Below, in pieces: positions 14,140-24,983 of a DNA stretch of 64,000 bases. The notes under the pieces were generated by a model. It made no database searches. It was not told the origin of the DNA and saw nothing but the letters and a program-made list of their open reading frames with translations. The position numbers and the translations under genes were made by a program. The DNA comes from Porites lobata. Taxonomy: Eukaryota > Cnidaria > Anthozoa > Scleractinia > Poritidae. Location: NCBI GenBank assembly GCA_942486035.1, contig CALNXK010000040.1, positions 1 through 64,000 on the forward strand. Reading direction: 5' to 3'. Numbering within the stretch: the first letter of the stretch is position 1; each line of letters opens with the position of its first letter.

Positions 14140-14336
14140 CATCCTCGGAGACCCAGGGGCAGATAAAGGGGGCGAGGGAAATTCTAAACGGGTGGAAAAA
14201 TATATATGGAACGAAGAAAAGTAAAGAACGGCGAGAAGAGCTCTTCTCGCCGTTCTTTACTTTTCTTCGTGCCAATTTTTCCGCCCGTTTAGACTTTCCC
14301 GCGTCCCCACTATCTGCCCCTGGGTCTCCGAGGATG
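14140..14336. mobile_element. palindromic foldback MITE with 9-bp target duplication
   Basis: A 197-bp element that is nearly one inverted repeat. Its outer ends, CATCCTCGGAGACCCAGGGG and the exact reverse complement, are perfect over the 26 terminal bases. The centre, about 14,213-14,268, is a perfect 56-bp palindrome pivoting between 14,240 and 14,241. It is flanked on both sides by the direct repeat GCCTGACCT (14,131-14,139 and 14,337-14,345). A 9-bp duplication is typical of Mutator-like transposases, so a MULE-mobilised origin is inferred. No coding sequence. Confidence 0.9.
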
Positions 14337-14345
14337 GCCTGACCT

Positions 14346-17300
14346 TTTTACCCCCTTTTTTGACATAGCGGGCGCTGTAATTTGTCGAAAGCCTTTTGTT
14401 CGGCGAAGTTTCCAATTAGATATACTTCGGTGAATACCTTACACTATATTTCGTTTTAGCGCATGTGAGCAAATGAACCCAGATTTGTAATTAACTGACT
14501 TTTTCCATGTCCATAGCCTCCATTTTTAAATTGAAGAATCCGGCGGACTCTCTTCCGTTTTTGCGTAAGGTCTGGAGGTAACCGTGTTTGCATTCGCATA
14601 ACAAAACTTTGACTTATCTCAGATACGATTAACTTTGTATATGTCATATCGACAAGAGCCAGAAAAGAAATTAGTCTGCGTAGCTGGCAGTTCTTTGGAG
14701 CTCTTGTGAGTGTACTTCAGGCCAACAAAGATTAAGATTGAAAGTTGATTGGTTCACCAAATTTTCTCACTTACCCATGGTACTCAGAGCGCACGTGGAT
14801 TTGGGCTTGCACGCAAATTTTTAAAACACGTCAAACTAGAAACGGAATTTTAAAGCAGGTGAGCCAAAAGCAATGACCATCAACCTTGATTAGAGAGCAG
14901 TCTGTTCGACGTAAATTGTGTGGGTAATCGACTAAACGACAATTTCACTGACCCACAACCGACGACAGTTCACTAAACTATCAATTCGTAAAGACATTAA
15001 ATTTATCTCTGTCATCAAATGCGGACAATAGTTTTTCCGTTCTGTGATATAACAAGTGCGTTAATTCTATTTCTCATTTACAAATTTATCATAATAAACT
15101 CACTCCGATGCAAAACGTGCAAACTGACTCCGCCCGCGTTACGTTAATTACATAAAATGCACGTGCCAAAGATGTTAGACGCGTACTTCCGTGGTTGATA
15201 TTTATGTCATCTTTATACTGTCCTATTTCACCTTGGCATTGATTTTGTGGGCCCAAAACCAGCAAAAGAGAATGGATTTACACTTGCACTGAAAATTTAC
15301 CTCTACCAAGCCGTGGACAATTTCTCCTCCTCCTTAATAAACAGCTATCATGCCTGAGAAAATTAGCTCTTAATTTGCCCAGTGGAGTATCTGCTTCTTA
15401 ATATCTTGAATGTCACTCAGTGTGTACTCACTATGCCCAGTCATGTCAGTATTTTCCTGTAACACAGTGTTTTGCACCAGGTGTAGCTAGCAATGACGGG
15501 GTAGTGCGTTATACTGTCGTCTTGAAGAGATTTTAATCTATCTGTTTTGAAGGTTATCCGGGAATGTCAAAAAAAAAAAAAAAAAAAAACCGGAGGATGT
15601 AAACACTACATTAGTTTCTGTAGCTGTTAAACAATGAAAAAACAAGCAATGAAAGTTTACGTTTAGCTTTGCTTATGTCTCTCAGTGTATTCTGATGTGT
15701 TATTTTAGTTGTTTATTTTACAATTTTAGCCCAGCTATATCAACTTGTGATCAATATCCGATACTCCCTGCTGTCATGAATTCGGTGCGAAACAGGTGAT
15801 TATAGTAGCATTTGATTTGTTCTTAAACATTCACATATGTCTACACTGAGGCTGGAAACAGTTGACGTTTTTACCATACCCTGACCTTTTCTGTAGATTT
15901 CCAGGAATTCGCTTTTTCTTTGGTTTTATCACAGTTTTTGTCCTCTTTTCTCCTTTTTTTCCAAGGAATTCATACTGCGGAAATCTTTTATTTAGATCGG
16001 AATATTTTTAGCGATTTTGGTCTTGAATGACTCCTTATATTTAGATGTTAAGTCTTGTATTCCCAAGGGCACCCAGTGGATCTGTTCCTCAAACTATCTG
16101 TTCTTCAGGCAAATTTTTGCTTGCTGGGAGATGTGGAAGAAATGATATGTCCTTGGAAGGATAGTGTTGCTGGAAAAAAGGTAATTCAGGGTGTCTGAGG
16201 GGACTGAATGTCTAGGATAGCTACTGTGGGTTATTTGCCATAAAGCTCTTTCCTCCCCCCCTCCACTGAGGGGGTGAATTTCGTCATTACGCCACACCCA
16301 TTTTCCTACTCACCGCCTCCCCCTTACCCAAACTGGCCAGTAATATCTGGACATACGTCTGCTGGGAAACTTCCCAGTAAATCAGGTTGCAGGCTGTAGG
16401 TGCACCTTGCTGGCTGGGAACTCTTCATCAGTCTTCCTGGTAGAGAGTGAGGAACAGATAAAATTTTCCCAGCAATCTCCCAAAGTGCTTAAAAAGGCTT
16501 CAGAAAGCTTTATTTATGCTTTGTTGCTGTTTTAGGGTCTTTTTCTCAAAATTTCCCGTTGGCTGCTTTTTGTCTTCTGCAGGTTTTTACATGTTGGATT
16601 TTGAAGATTGTCCTTTGAATTTTCTGGTCAAGCCTGTAATCGATTTAAGGAAAAGCTTAACCAGCCATCTTTGATGAGGAGGCCTCAAACATCAGTCTAG
16701 TATTTTGAATTCTTGGCATGACTTTGTAACGAGTAATTTTAGTAATTTTCTGAATTTTATTTTTTGTTGATTGTGTGTTGAATTTGATGTTTTGTGATCT
16801 TCGATTTTCACTGACAGTTGCTCGCCGGGTTTTATTTTGACTGTGGTACAACCTAGGTTTCATAAAGCAATCAGTTTGCAAAGAAAATTGTTTTGGGTTA
16901 TGAATAGACAACTCGAACTGACAAAACAGAAAGAGCCTTAAGCAAGCATGAATCCGAGTCAAGTGGATGGGCCATGCCGATGGGTTTTTCTATGCTCAAC
17001 TATGAAATCAAGGTGCAGCAACGGTAGATTGAGAATAGGAAGGACAGAATTGTAAGTGCGTGGGTTAGAAAGTTATCTTCGAGCAAATAACAAAGCAACT
17101 GAGAGCAAGAACACGTAGTTGGCTCGTTCCCTCTAAAAACGGTTCCTTTAGCACAGCTCATAGGATAGAAAACAGCTGGAATGACGAACTCAAAAGTGAA
17201 AGTTACCTTTTTACTCTGTTTTTACAGTTTCAATAGTTAACAGTTTAAACCACTTCACCTATAGCAAGTATTTCTTGACATGCATCTTTTCATAAGAACC

Positions 17301-17660
17301 TTTTTAAAACTTTTCTACATCTTGGGAACAAAATTCATGCTGAAGTGTACTTAAGGACATCTAAACCACCTGTTCTGATGCAAAGAAATTATCATATATA
17401 ACGTAATAGTTATGCGCGAGGATTTAATCGAATCGTGCAACAACAATGGAGGACAAAAAAACTTGAGGCTGTGCGAAAAAACCCTTCCAAGTAACTATTA
17501 CGTAGGATTCTGCTCCCAATGACAATTTTTTGATCGGCATCGTTCCCCCACTTCCCCCACCCCCCAGCAATGTTGTGGCCAAAAAAAGACTTATTTCCAC
17601 TCCTTTGGCTCAAAATTCCATCGAAGTTTGCTTGCCTTAACTTAAGGACTTACTGTATAA
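14346..17660. other. intergenic, no supported gene
   Basis: AT-rich, with short frames only (longest 101 codons, 16,657-16,962 minus, unrecognised). A 20-bp A run lies at about 15,570-15,589. The right part is presumably 3' flank of the minus-strand frame beginning at 17,661. No repeat or RNA gene recognised. Confidence 0.5.
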
Positions 17661-18741
17661 TCAATACGGTGAATAGATTTGTGTGTTTGCACCAGTGCAA
17701 GGGTCATTGTAGTCCCGAACAGCCTCAATTACAGCCGAGTCATAATCAGCACACTGACTTAGCGTAAGCAATGGAAGGAAGTGTCTCAAATTGCGAAATT
17801 CAGGAGGAAGTGAATATGATAGTTTCTTGCCACTCACGATTCCAATGTTAGAATCGTGAGTTTTGGGTTCTTTTCCTCTGGCTAGCTGTTTTCTTTCACC
17901 TAAATTTCTTGGCTTATTTTGGTGCGATTTATATAGGAATGGTAAAGCTCCCGGCTGGGGACTGCTTCCATCTGGTTTCAGGTTAAAGTGTTTTGAATTG
18001 TTTGATTGTTGTTTGTCATCCACAACAGTTTTCGACTGCAATTTGCTACCACCATAAGTTTGGTTTTTGAACTCAGATGAAACTTCGTCGCCGGCTATAT
18101 TCGAAGAAAAGGAAACTAAACCTAAAGCGCTTTCTTCGTTTTCCACATCTTCAAAATTGGCTTGAAAAGTTGAATTTCCATTACTAACGGCACCTTGCAG
18201 GTTCAATCCATGGGACGCCTTTAACTTGTTAGAAACGGAGTTTCTTGGCAATGTTGTGACTTCAGGACGACATTTATTCCGATGAAGTTGACAATCTCTT
18301 TCTACAAGCAATGAATCCTCTGTTACATCCCAGTATTGATACTCCTCGTCACATAGTCCTTTTGAAACATTCTCCTGAATGTGAAAAAGACTGTCAGACG
18401 TAGTTTCCGTCGCCAGATAAACCTCCTTGCGGCTTCCACTCACATCTAAACTATTGTTTCTTCGATATTTTGGTTTCTGTCTCCGCATAATTTCCCACAA
18501 CAATAAAGCGTAGCTAACTGAGTGCATTTGCGGCCAATGTTGTTTCCGTCTATGACCAGCAGCGAGCGTTCTCTTGAGTGGATGCCATGCAAATGCTGAT
18601 AATTTTGAACTGCTCGTCGGTTCAGTATTTAATGAAAATTTCGAGCTTGCACATAAGTTGATACCTAAAAAGTTCCTACCAAAGGGACCTCCACTGCACT
18701 TTCCTAAAACTCTGGTACAAAGTCGCCATGGGCTGTTTTAA
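17661..18741 (-). CDS. uncharacterised protein (long open exon A)
   Basis: An uninterrupted minus-strand frame runs from a TAA near 18,742 to the stop at 17,661. That is about 360 codons, too long to be chance in DNA this AT-rich. The first in-frame ATG is at 18,527, giving 288 residues, but its context (C at -3) is poor. A TTTTTAG acceptor near 18,674 precedes the open region, so this could be an internal or last exon. The product is Ser/Asn/Lys-rich and hydrophilic, with no signal peptide, membrane segment or domain I recognise. Near the C-terminus is PPEFRNLRHFLPLLTLSQC and it ends TQIYSPY. It is one of four such frames on this strand between 17.6 and 31.6 kb. Function unknown. Confidence 0.5.
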
Positions 18742-18742
18742 C

Positions 18743-20465
18743 TCTGCAACCTGACCTTTTCGTTTAAACAGTTTACAGGTACTTGAAGTCATTAAAGACT
18801 GACAGAGTGGATCCTTTGTGTTTTAAACAAATTCAAATTCACAGCATTAATGTTATTAAAAATTCAAGTGCTTTGCATGTGCTGAAAAGAAAGTTTAAAA
18901 GTTTTGAAAAGAAAGATTAGGCAAACAAAGAAAAAGCAGGTATATGATCTGATTATAGGCGACAGAGAAGCATTTGGCATGCACCTGAAAGATAAGTTCA
19001 CAAAATGTCAAGTAATTTAATCTCGACATTTCTGGCTTCTCCATCGTTGTGAAATAAAAGAATTGTAAAGATTATTTAGTTGATTATTTAACATATAAAA
19101 AAGTTCAATAATCAACTAGATAATCAACGACTAAATAATCAACAAACGATATCCCAGTAAAACTTTAAACTTCTAGGTACTGCAGCACCTCCGGTCGAAT
19201 TTGCCGAATTGTTTCCCCGGCAACTCTACTATAACAAATACAAAGAAAGGAAATAATGAACAAGAATTGAAATTAGTACATTTTTAGATAATTTCTCAAC
19301 TGACTATTGTGTTAAGTCAGTGCTTTTTGTTTTAAATTACCGTTTTTGTCTCAGCTTTTTAAAGCGAAGCATAACTTAACTAAGGGAATCATACGGATTT
19401 GTCACGATTGCAATAAAAACGGCAAAAATTTCTTACTTATAACGGTATTTTCTTTATTTTAACTCAATTTATGGTGACTACTTCCTTTCAAAGAAAGACG
19501 TAGCTGCTACCGTTCAACAACACTTTATTCATTTATCGTGCTGAACTACTTTAGCTTAGGTTTTCTTGATCATAAAGAAAACGCGCTTATTCAGAAAAAC
19601 GATTCTTTTGTCATAGGCTTATCTCTATTAAAACGAGACCTAAAATCATTTAAAATTTGGATCCTAGGTTTTTTTGGGTTTTTCTTAAACTTGACAACGG
19701 TTAAATTGTGTCAGCCTGATATTCTCGCGCCGTGTTACTGTTCTTTGTTACCCGTACTGGGATCCCTTGTACCGGCATAGTTTATTCTTACACATAAAAT
19801 GTCTTTGAATTGAGAGCCCGAACATTTCTAAGTTATAAACAAAGAATACTCGTTTGCCGTTTTCCTTGGGTTAATAGTCGATGAGGACAGGGTAGAACTC
19901 AGTGTTTTGTTGACTATGGAATTCAAATGAGAGTTGAGCTGAGATGTGAAGATTGTGGAGTGTATGTAAAGCACTTGTTTGCACGTTCGTGGTTTAAACT
20001 GTGGGCAACTGGACTCCCAACTCTACATAATTTAAATATAGATCATAATCACATCTACAGTCTAATGCTCTAACTAATCTCTATGCAGAGCAAAATAATA
20101 CTATGCATGCTCCGAAGAGTGGCACGTGTTTAAGCCCTAAGGTCTAAGAAGCTCATTATTTATTTATTTGCTTTTTGGCAGAACCTGATTACACTGCTTT
20201 TAAAATCTTTTATGGGTTGAACACTATAGTTAGGGGCATGAATCAATAAGAGTCTTGTGTAGAATATACTTGTAGAAAATTTATTCAAAATGACTGCCAG
20301 TGAGGTTTTTCAGAAGTCTGGGGTGTCACAGCACTACCAACTCAGGATCAATTTTACTCTGATAAGCAAGATCTGTGATCGATTAGTTTCACTTGTCTGT
20401 GCTGCGGCCTCGTTCACTATTTATCCTTCTTAGTGAGATCGTTTCAAAAGAAAGAAATTCGAATC
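18743..20465. other. intergenic, contains one dispersed repeat
   Basis: No gene supported. About 19,065-19,145 has AT-rich short direct and inverted repeats around the string ATTATTTAGTTGATTATTTA. The only repeat recognised elsewhere in the window is at 19,943-20,027. Confidence 0.45.
19943..20027. repeat. dispersed repeat, copy 1
   Basis: This about 85-bp segment (starts GATGTGAAGATTGTGGAGTG, ends GGGCAACTGGACTCCC) recurs in the same orientation at 26,394-26,477 with about ten differences. It has no inverted ends or coding content, so its class is unknown; a SINE or LINE tail fragment is possible. Confidence 0.75.
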
Positions 20466-20521
20466 ATATTTTTGAGCCATGTCCAGCACTGGCCATGAAA
20501 TCCAGAGTTTCTTCACTTCTT

Positions 20522-20790
20522 ACTTAGTTCTACACTTCTCAGAGGTGTGGAAGTGTGGAAAAGTCCGACAAAGTAAGGATATTGTCGCACTTTTCCCCCA
20601 CTCATGAACCCTTTGTCATTCTTTACTTAGTTCCACACTTCTCAGAGGTGTGGAAGTGTGGAAAAGTCCGACAAAGTAAGGATATTGTCGCACTTTCCCC
20701 CCTGTTAAGAACCCCTTGTCATTCTTTACTTAGTTTCACACTTCTCGGAGGTGTGGAAGGGTAGAATAGTGTGACAAGTTGAGTTTAATG
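20522..20790 (-). repeat. 102-bp satellite array, left arm
   Basis: About 2.6 copies of the foldback repeat, inverted relative to the right arm. Each unit carries the internal inverted repeat CCACACTTC ... GAAGTGTGG around the site read here as CTTCTCAGAGGTGTGGAAG. The two full copies match the unit types with TTCATGA and TTAAGAA cores found in the right arm. Confidence 0.85.
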
Positions 20791-22039
20791 TTGCTCTTTC
20801 CCTGAGTCACGAGAAGCTCAGTGCGCTTTATGAGCACTTGGTTTTATTTCTGTATGGTTTTTTACATTTTTCCTTTAGAACTATTTTTATTTTGAATAGC
20901 AGATATAACCATTGTTTCAATGCCAGCTGTTGAAAGAAACTTCAAGTTAAGAAATCCGATCTCCAACCAAGCTTTCATCCTTATCAGTACGGGTTCAAAT
21001 TTGATAATTGTTAGATCACGCCATATATCCACTGTTTCGCAGTTTTTCCTCTTCTCTAAGGTTATGTAAATGCTGGACATAAATTATGAAAAAGAAGCAA
21101 CACCACGCTCGGAGGCGAGCGGCTCGAGGCCAAGAAACATCGAAAAAGAATTCACCTAAGGGTGACTCTCTAAAGACGAAGAGGAGGGTGGACCATGCAA
21201 ATATTTTAGTATTGTCACGTGCCGCAGAGATAACATAAATATTGCCAACCCTATAACACGCAAGTAAACAGTGATCCCCCTTTTCCGCAGAGAGATCTGC
21301 AGGTAGCTACTCTAGGCTGATAAGTCACAATTATTACTTTATACAGGATGCTGTATATTTTTAGACCAATTTAGGTCATGAACGTGATGAAGGAATAGAA
21401 CAATAAGAATTGATTTGAGCATTTATAAACTTTATCAAGTTGATCTTAAAGCGAGGAAGATAGAACGCACATACTCTGCATTCTTTACTGCCTATTTTTA
21501 GCGTTGTCACGATCGTAAGAGACCTGACTGTTGTACCCAATTAAAAGTTCCCGGGGTTAAGGTTCTTTGTGTATTGTATTTGCGTTATAATGTGGCATTC
21601 ACATTTAAATGATATAGAAATTCCTAAACCAAAACGTTTTATACCCAAAAGGTTTGAATTGGGTACGACATTGAGTCAGCCGAATAGATCTATAGGAAGG
21701 AGAAAAACCCAGAAAAAGACGTCTCATATATGGCACATAAAGATGAAAAATTTCAAACATAAAAATACATAGATGAGATGACGTTGTTGAGGTTTCCCTT
21801 GAAAAATAAATAAATAAACGAAGATAAAGGACTGACGGGGACTTCGTGACAGAGAAAACGTAGGCTTGTTTAATGGTCGGGTATTCAAACAGATGGCAGT
21901 GAAACAAGGCTAATATCTTCTAGTCATAGAATTGTTGTCTAAACTTAAAATAGCATTTAAAAAGATGTAAAACGAGTTGCAGTAATAAAACCAACAAATA
22001 CTCCCATTGCGCTTTATTCTCATTTCATACATAGGAGTG

Positions 22040-23284
22040 TAACTAAGGAAAGAATGTCAAGGGATTCGCGACTGGGGGGAAAGTGCGACAATATCCTGAC
22101 TCTGTCAGACTATTTCATACTTCCACACCTCTGAGAAGTGTAGAACTAAGTAAAGAATGACAGTGGTTTCGTATGACCAGGGGAAAGTGTGACATTATCC
22201 TGACTTTGTCAGACTTTTCCACACTTCCACACTTCTGAGAAGTGCAGAACTAAGTAGAGAATGACAAGGGGTTCTTAACAGGGGGAAAAGTGCGACAATA
22301 TCCTTACTCTGTCAGACTTTTCCACACTTCCACACCTCTGAGAAGTGTAGAACTAAGTAAAGAATGACAGTGGTTTCGTATGACCAGGGGAAAAGTGTGA
22401 CATTATCCTGACTTTGTCAGACTTTTCCACACTTCCACACTTCTGAGAAGTGCAGAACTAAGTAGAGAATGACAAGGGGTTCTTAACAGGGGGAAAAGTG
22501 CGACAATATCCTTACTCTGTCAGACTTTTCCACACTTCCACACCTCTGAGAAGTGTGGAACTAAGTAAAGAATGACAGTGGTTTCGTATGACCAGGGGAA
22601 AAGTGTTACATTATCCTGACTTTGTCAGACTTTTCCACACTTCCACACCTCTGAGAAATGTAGAACTAAGTAAAGAATGACAAGGGGTTCTTAACAGGGG
22701 GAAAAGTGCGACAATATCCTTACTTTGTCAGACTTTTCGACACTTCCACACCTCTGGGAAGTGTGGAACTAAGTAAAGAATGACAAAGGGTTCATGACTG
22801 GGGGAAAGTGAGACAATATCCTTACTTTGTCAGACTTTTCCACACTTCCACACCTCTGGGAAGTGTAGAACTAAGTAAAGAATGACAAAGGGTTCATGAC
22901 TGGGGGAAAGTGAGACAATATCCTTACTTTGTCAGACTTTTCCACACTTCCACACCTCTGAGAAGTGTAGCACTAAGTAAAGAATGACAAAGGGTTCATG
23001 ACTGGGGGAAAGTGAGACAATATCCTTACTTTGTCAGACTTTTCGACACTTCCACACCTCTGGGAAGTGTGGAACTAAGTAAAGAATGACAAAGGGTTCA
23101 TGACTGGGGGAAAGTGAGACAATATCCTTACTTTGTCGGACTTTTCCACACTTCCACACCTCTGAGAAGTGTGGAACTAAGTAAAGAATTACAAGGGGTT
23201 AGTGCCTGTGGGAAAAGTGCGACAATATCCTTACTTTGTCAGACTTTTCCACACTTCCACACCTCTGAGAAGTGTGGAACTAAG
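22040..23284 (+). repeat. 102-bp satellite array with dimeric higher-order pattern, right arm
   Basis: About 12 tandem copies; starts measured at AAGTAAAG are spaced 102-103 bp (22,668; 22,771; 22,873; 22,975; 23,077; 23,179). Three variants occur. From about 22,140 to 22,690 type A (core GGTTTCGTATGACC) and type B (core GGGGTTCTTAACAG) alternate three times. From about 22,780 a run of four type C units (core GGGTTCATGACTG) follows. Each unit contains a hairpin with arms CCACACTTC/GAAGTGTGG. Frames inside the array are not genes. Confidence 0.9.
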
Positions 23285-23341
23285 GATGAAAAAGGAAAGT
23301 AGGGATCTTGTGGCCAGCACTGGACATTTGTGATATTTTTG

Positions 23342-24082
23342 GGTCTTGATCAATCAAGCTACTCTTTACCATGCAGACATTCAGTGGCTGTTCTTCCCGT
23401 AGGAAGGATGCCTGGTTAAAATTCGCCAGTATAGTTGCTGCTAAGAATGTTGAGCTAGCTAAACACCTCTCTAACAGGAGCAATGATTCACTATGGGCCG
23501 CTAAGTACCTTTAATTTTTTTCTTAGGACTACTGAAGTGTTTAATGGACTGTCTTACTAATGAATATTAATTGCGTTCGACGTTAGGAGAAAGCAACTCA
23601 TATCTCGGGAATACCTCGTATGAAATATGTGACGAGTTGCTCAGTTTGGGGTTTACCTAGCCACTGTGTTTCAGTTCATTTCACTGCAATGTTGGCGAGA
23701 AATTAATATTTATGACCATGATAGTGGTAATTATGATGCTGATTATCATGATTTGTGTACTATGTTTATTAAGCAAGGATCTTCATTCATTGACAACGGT
23801 ATACTACTTAAATTACCATCATCAGTTAACACTCCATCTACCCAACCGTGAGGGACCCAGCGTTTCATCATTGTTTTTTTCATCTACCTGTTATTCCAGA
23901 CATAAGCACTTCCCCCTCAAGACCTTCAACAATCAAGACAGCGACGTAGTTTCCACCTAACCTCTAAAACATTAACTTCAAACCCATGTGGTCTCACACG
24001 AACACCAAATGTTTTGAAGCTCTGGTTCCATTACATCCACAAATCAAATAAGCCGGACTCACCATGAACAATAAATTGACCT
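23342..24082. other. intergenic, no supported gene
   Basis: About 740 bp between the foldback element and frame B. Two overlapping short frames (23,666-23,960) lack any recognisable content. A good donor-like ATG|GTGAGT on the minus strand near 24,061 lies just past the frame B stop. Confidence 0.4.
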
Positions 24083-24983
24083 TTAACTAACTATGACAGG
24101 AAAATAGACATTTCGCTTCGAGTCAAGTCCTCCGTTCCTCGTTTTCAATCCATCGCTTGTTTCAGTAACAAATGTCTCATTTCCACCGGTGCGGTGAAGT
24201 CTTGGTAACTTTATCTCACGCCTTGTCATGTAAGCGTTCAACTTGTCCTGTGAAGGTTCAACGAACAAGGCCTCGCCTCGAGTAGGCAGCAGCCTAGCGT
24301 GATATGGCTTAAAAACGTCTTTGGTTGTAAAGAAAGTAGCCATTTGTTTGGCACTGTTTGGCTGTCCCTCCGAACAATCCCAGAATCCTAAGTTGTCCAT
24401 GCACCCGCAGTAGGTGTGATAAGAACTAATTCGAACAAGAGGCAACCGTTTCTCTTTATGGATTTTTCTCTCGTCTCGATACTGAGCCAAATATTTTGAA
24501 ATCGGCAATAAATCGAACTTCTTTCCATCGCGAAATCCCTTCGTTGCTTTATCCGTTGAGAGATTACTTTCCATGAATGGTGTTAACAAAGAACTTCCCA
24601 GTGGACTACCCTTGCACAGAATTGGACTTCTTCTCTGTGTTAAATACTCTGGAACCTTCTGGTTTTCGACCCAAGAGGCCTTAGTTTTTGCCATGCGCGA
24701 TAAAATGTTCGTTCGTGGTGACTTGTCAGGTGAGCCATCTGAATTCGAGTGGACAGATCGGTTGTCTTCGACTGCGCATGTACTCGTGGATGTTACATAA
24801 TCTTGACAGAGACTGACTTCTGGTCGAGTGTCGCTTGAGACCCACGTTGGCACATGCTCACTTTTGAATATATCAGTCTCTTTTATCCCAAGCTGCTCCA
24901 GTGTGGCGGACTTTGAACAAGTTGGTGGCATTTCGCAGATTTTGTTGCTATCGAAGGCAACTGTAACGGTTTTAATGTTAATC
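24083..24983 (-). CDS. uncharacterised protein (exon B)
   Basis: A minus-strand exon of about 300 codons. A good acceptor (GCATTCCACAG) places the exon start at 24,983, and the frame is open from there through the first ATG at 24,931 to the TAG at 24,083. The product from that ATG is 282 residues. At least part of the protein therefore comes from an upstream exon I could not place (phase: two bases needed). The product is basic and Ser/Thr-rich with no recognised domain. Visible patches are EKRLPLVRISSYHTYCGCMD, FKPYHARLLPTRGEAL and REIKLPRLHRTGG. Unknown function; probably cytosolic or nuclear since no signal or membrane segment is seen. Confidence 0.5.

Larger units (their letters stand above)
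20475..23332. mobile_element. foldback-like transposon with satellite arms, 9-bp target duplication
   Basis: A 2.86-kb structure flanked on both sides by the direct repeat ATATTTTTG (20,466-20,474 and 23,333-23,341). The ends are inverted: ATGTCCAGCACTGGCCA near 20,479 on the left and its near-complement GGCCAGCACTGGACAT near 23,312 on the right. Inside each end is an array of the same 102-bp repeat in opposite orientation: about 2.6 copies at left, about 12 at right. They enclose about 1.25 kb of unique DNA without a long reading frame. Tandem repeats inside inverted arms are the hallmark of foldback transposons such as FB and Galileo, and 9-bp duplications suit Mutator-like enzymes. No transposase is present, so it is non-autonomous. 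The family name is inference. Confidence 0.8.

Noticed and set aside
18400..18741. WD-repeat-like (AFAWHPLKRTLAAG) and kinase-like (YALLLWEIMRRQKP) phrases near the start of frame A
   Set aside because: Short isolated resemblances with no neighbouring repeats or catalytic motifs; not enough to name a domain.
22040..23302. Reading frames inside the 102-bp satellite (for example 23,114-23,302)
   Set aside because: They follow repeat periodicity, 102 being divisible by three, and show no protein signature.
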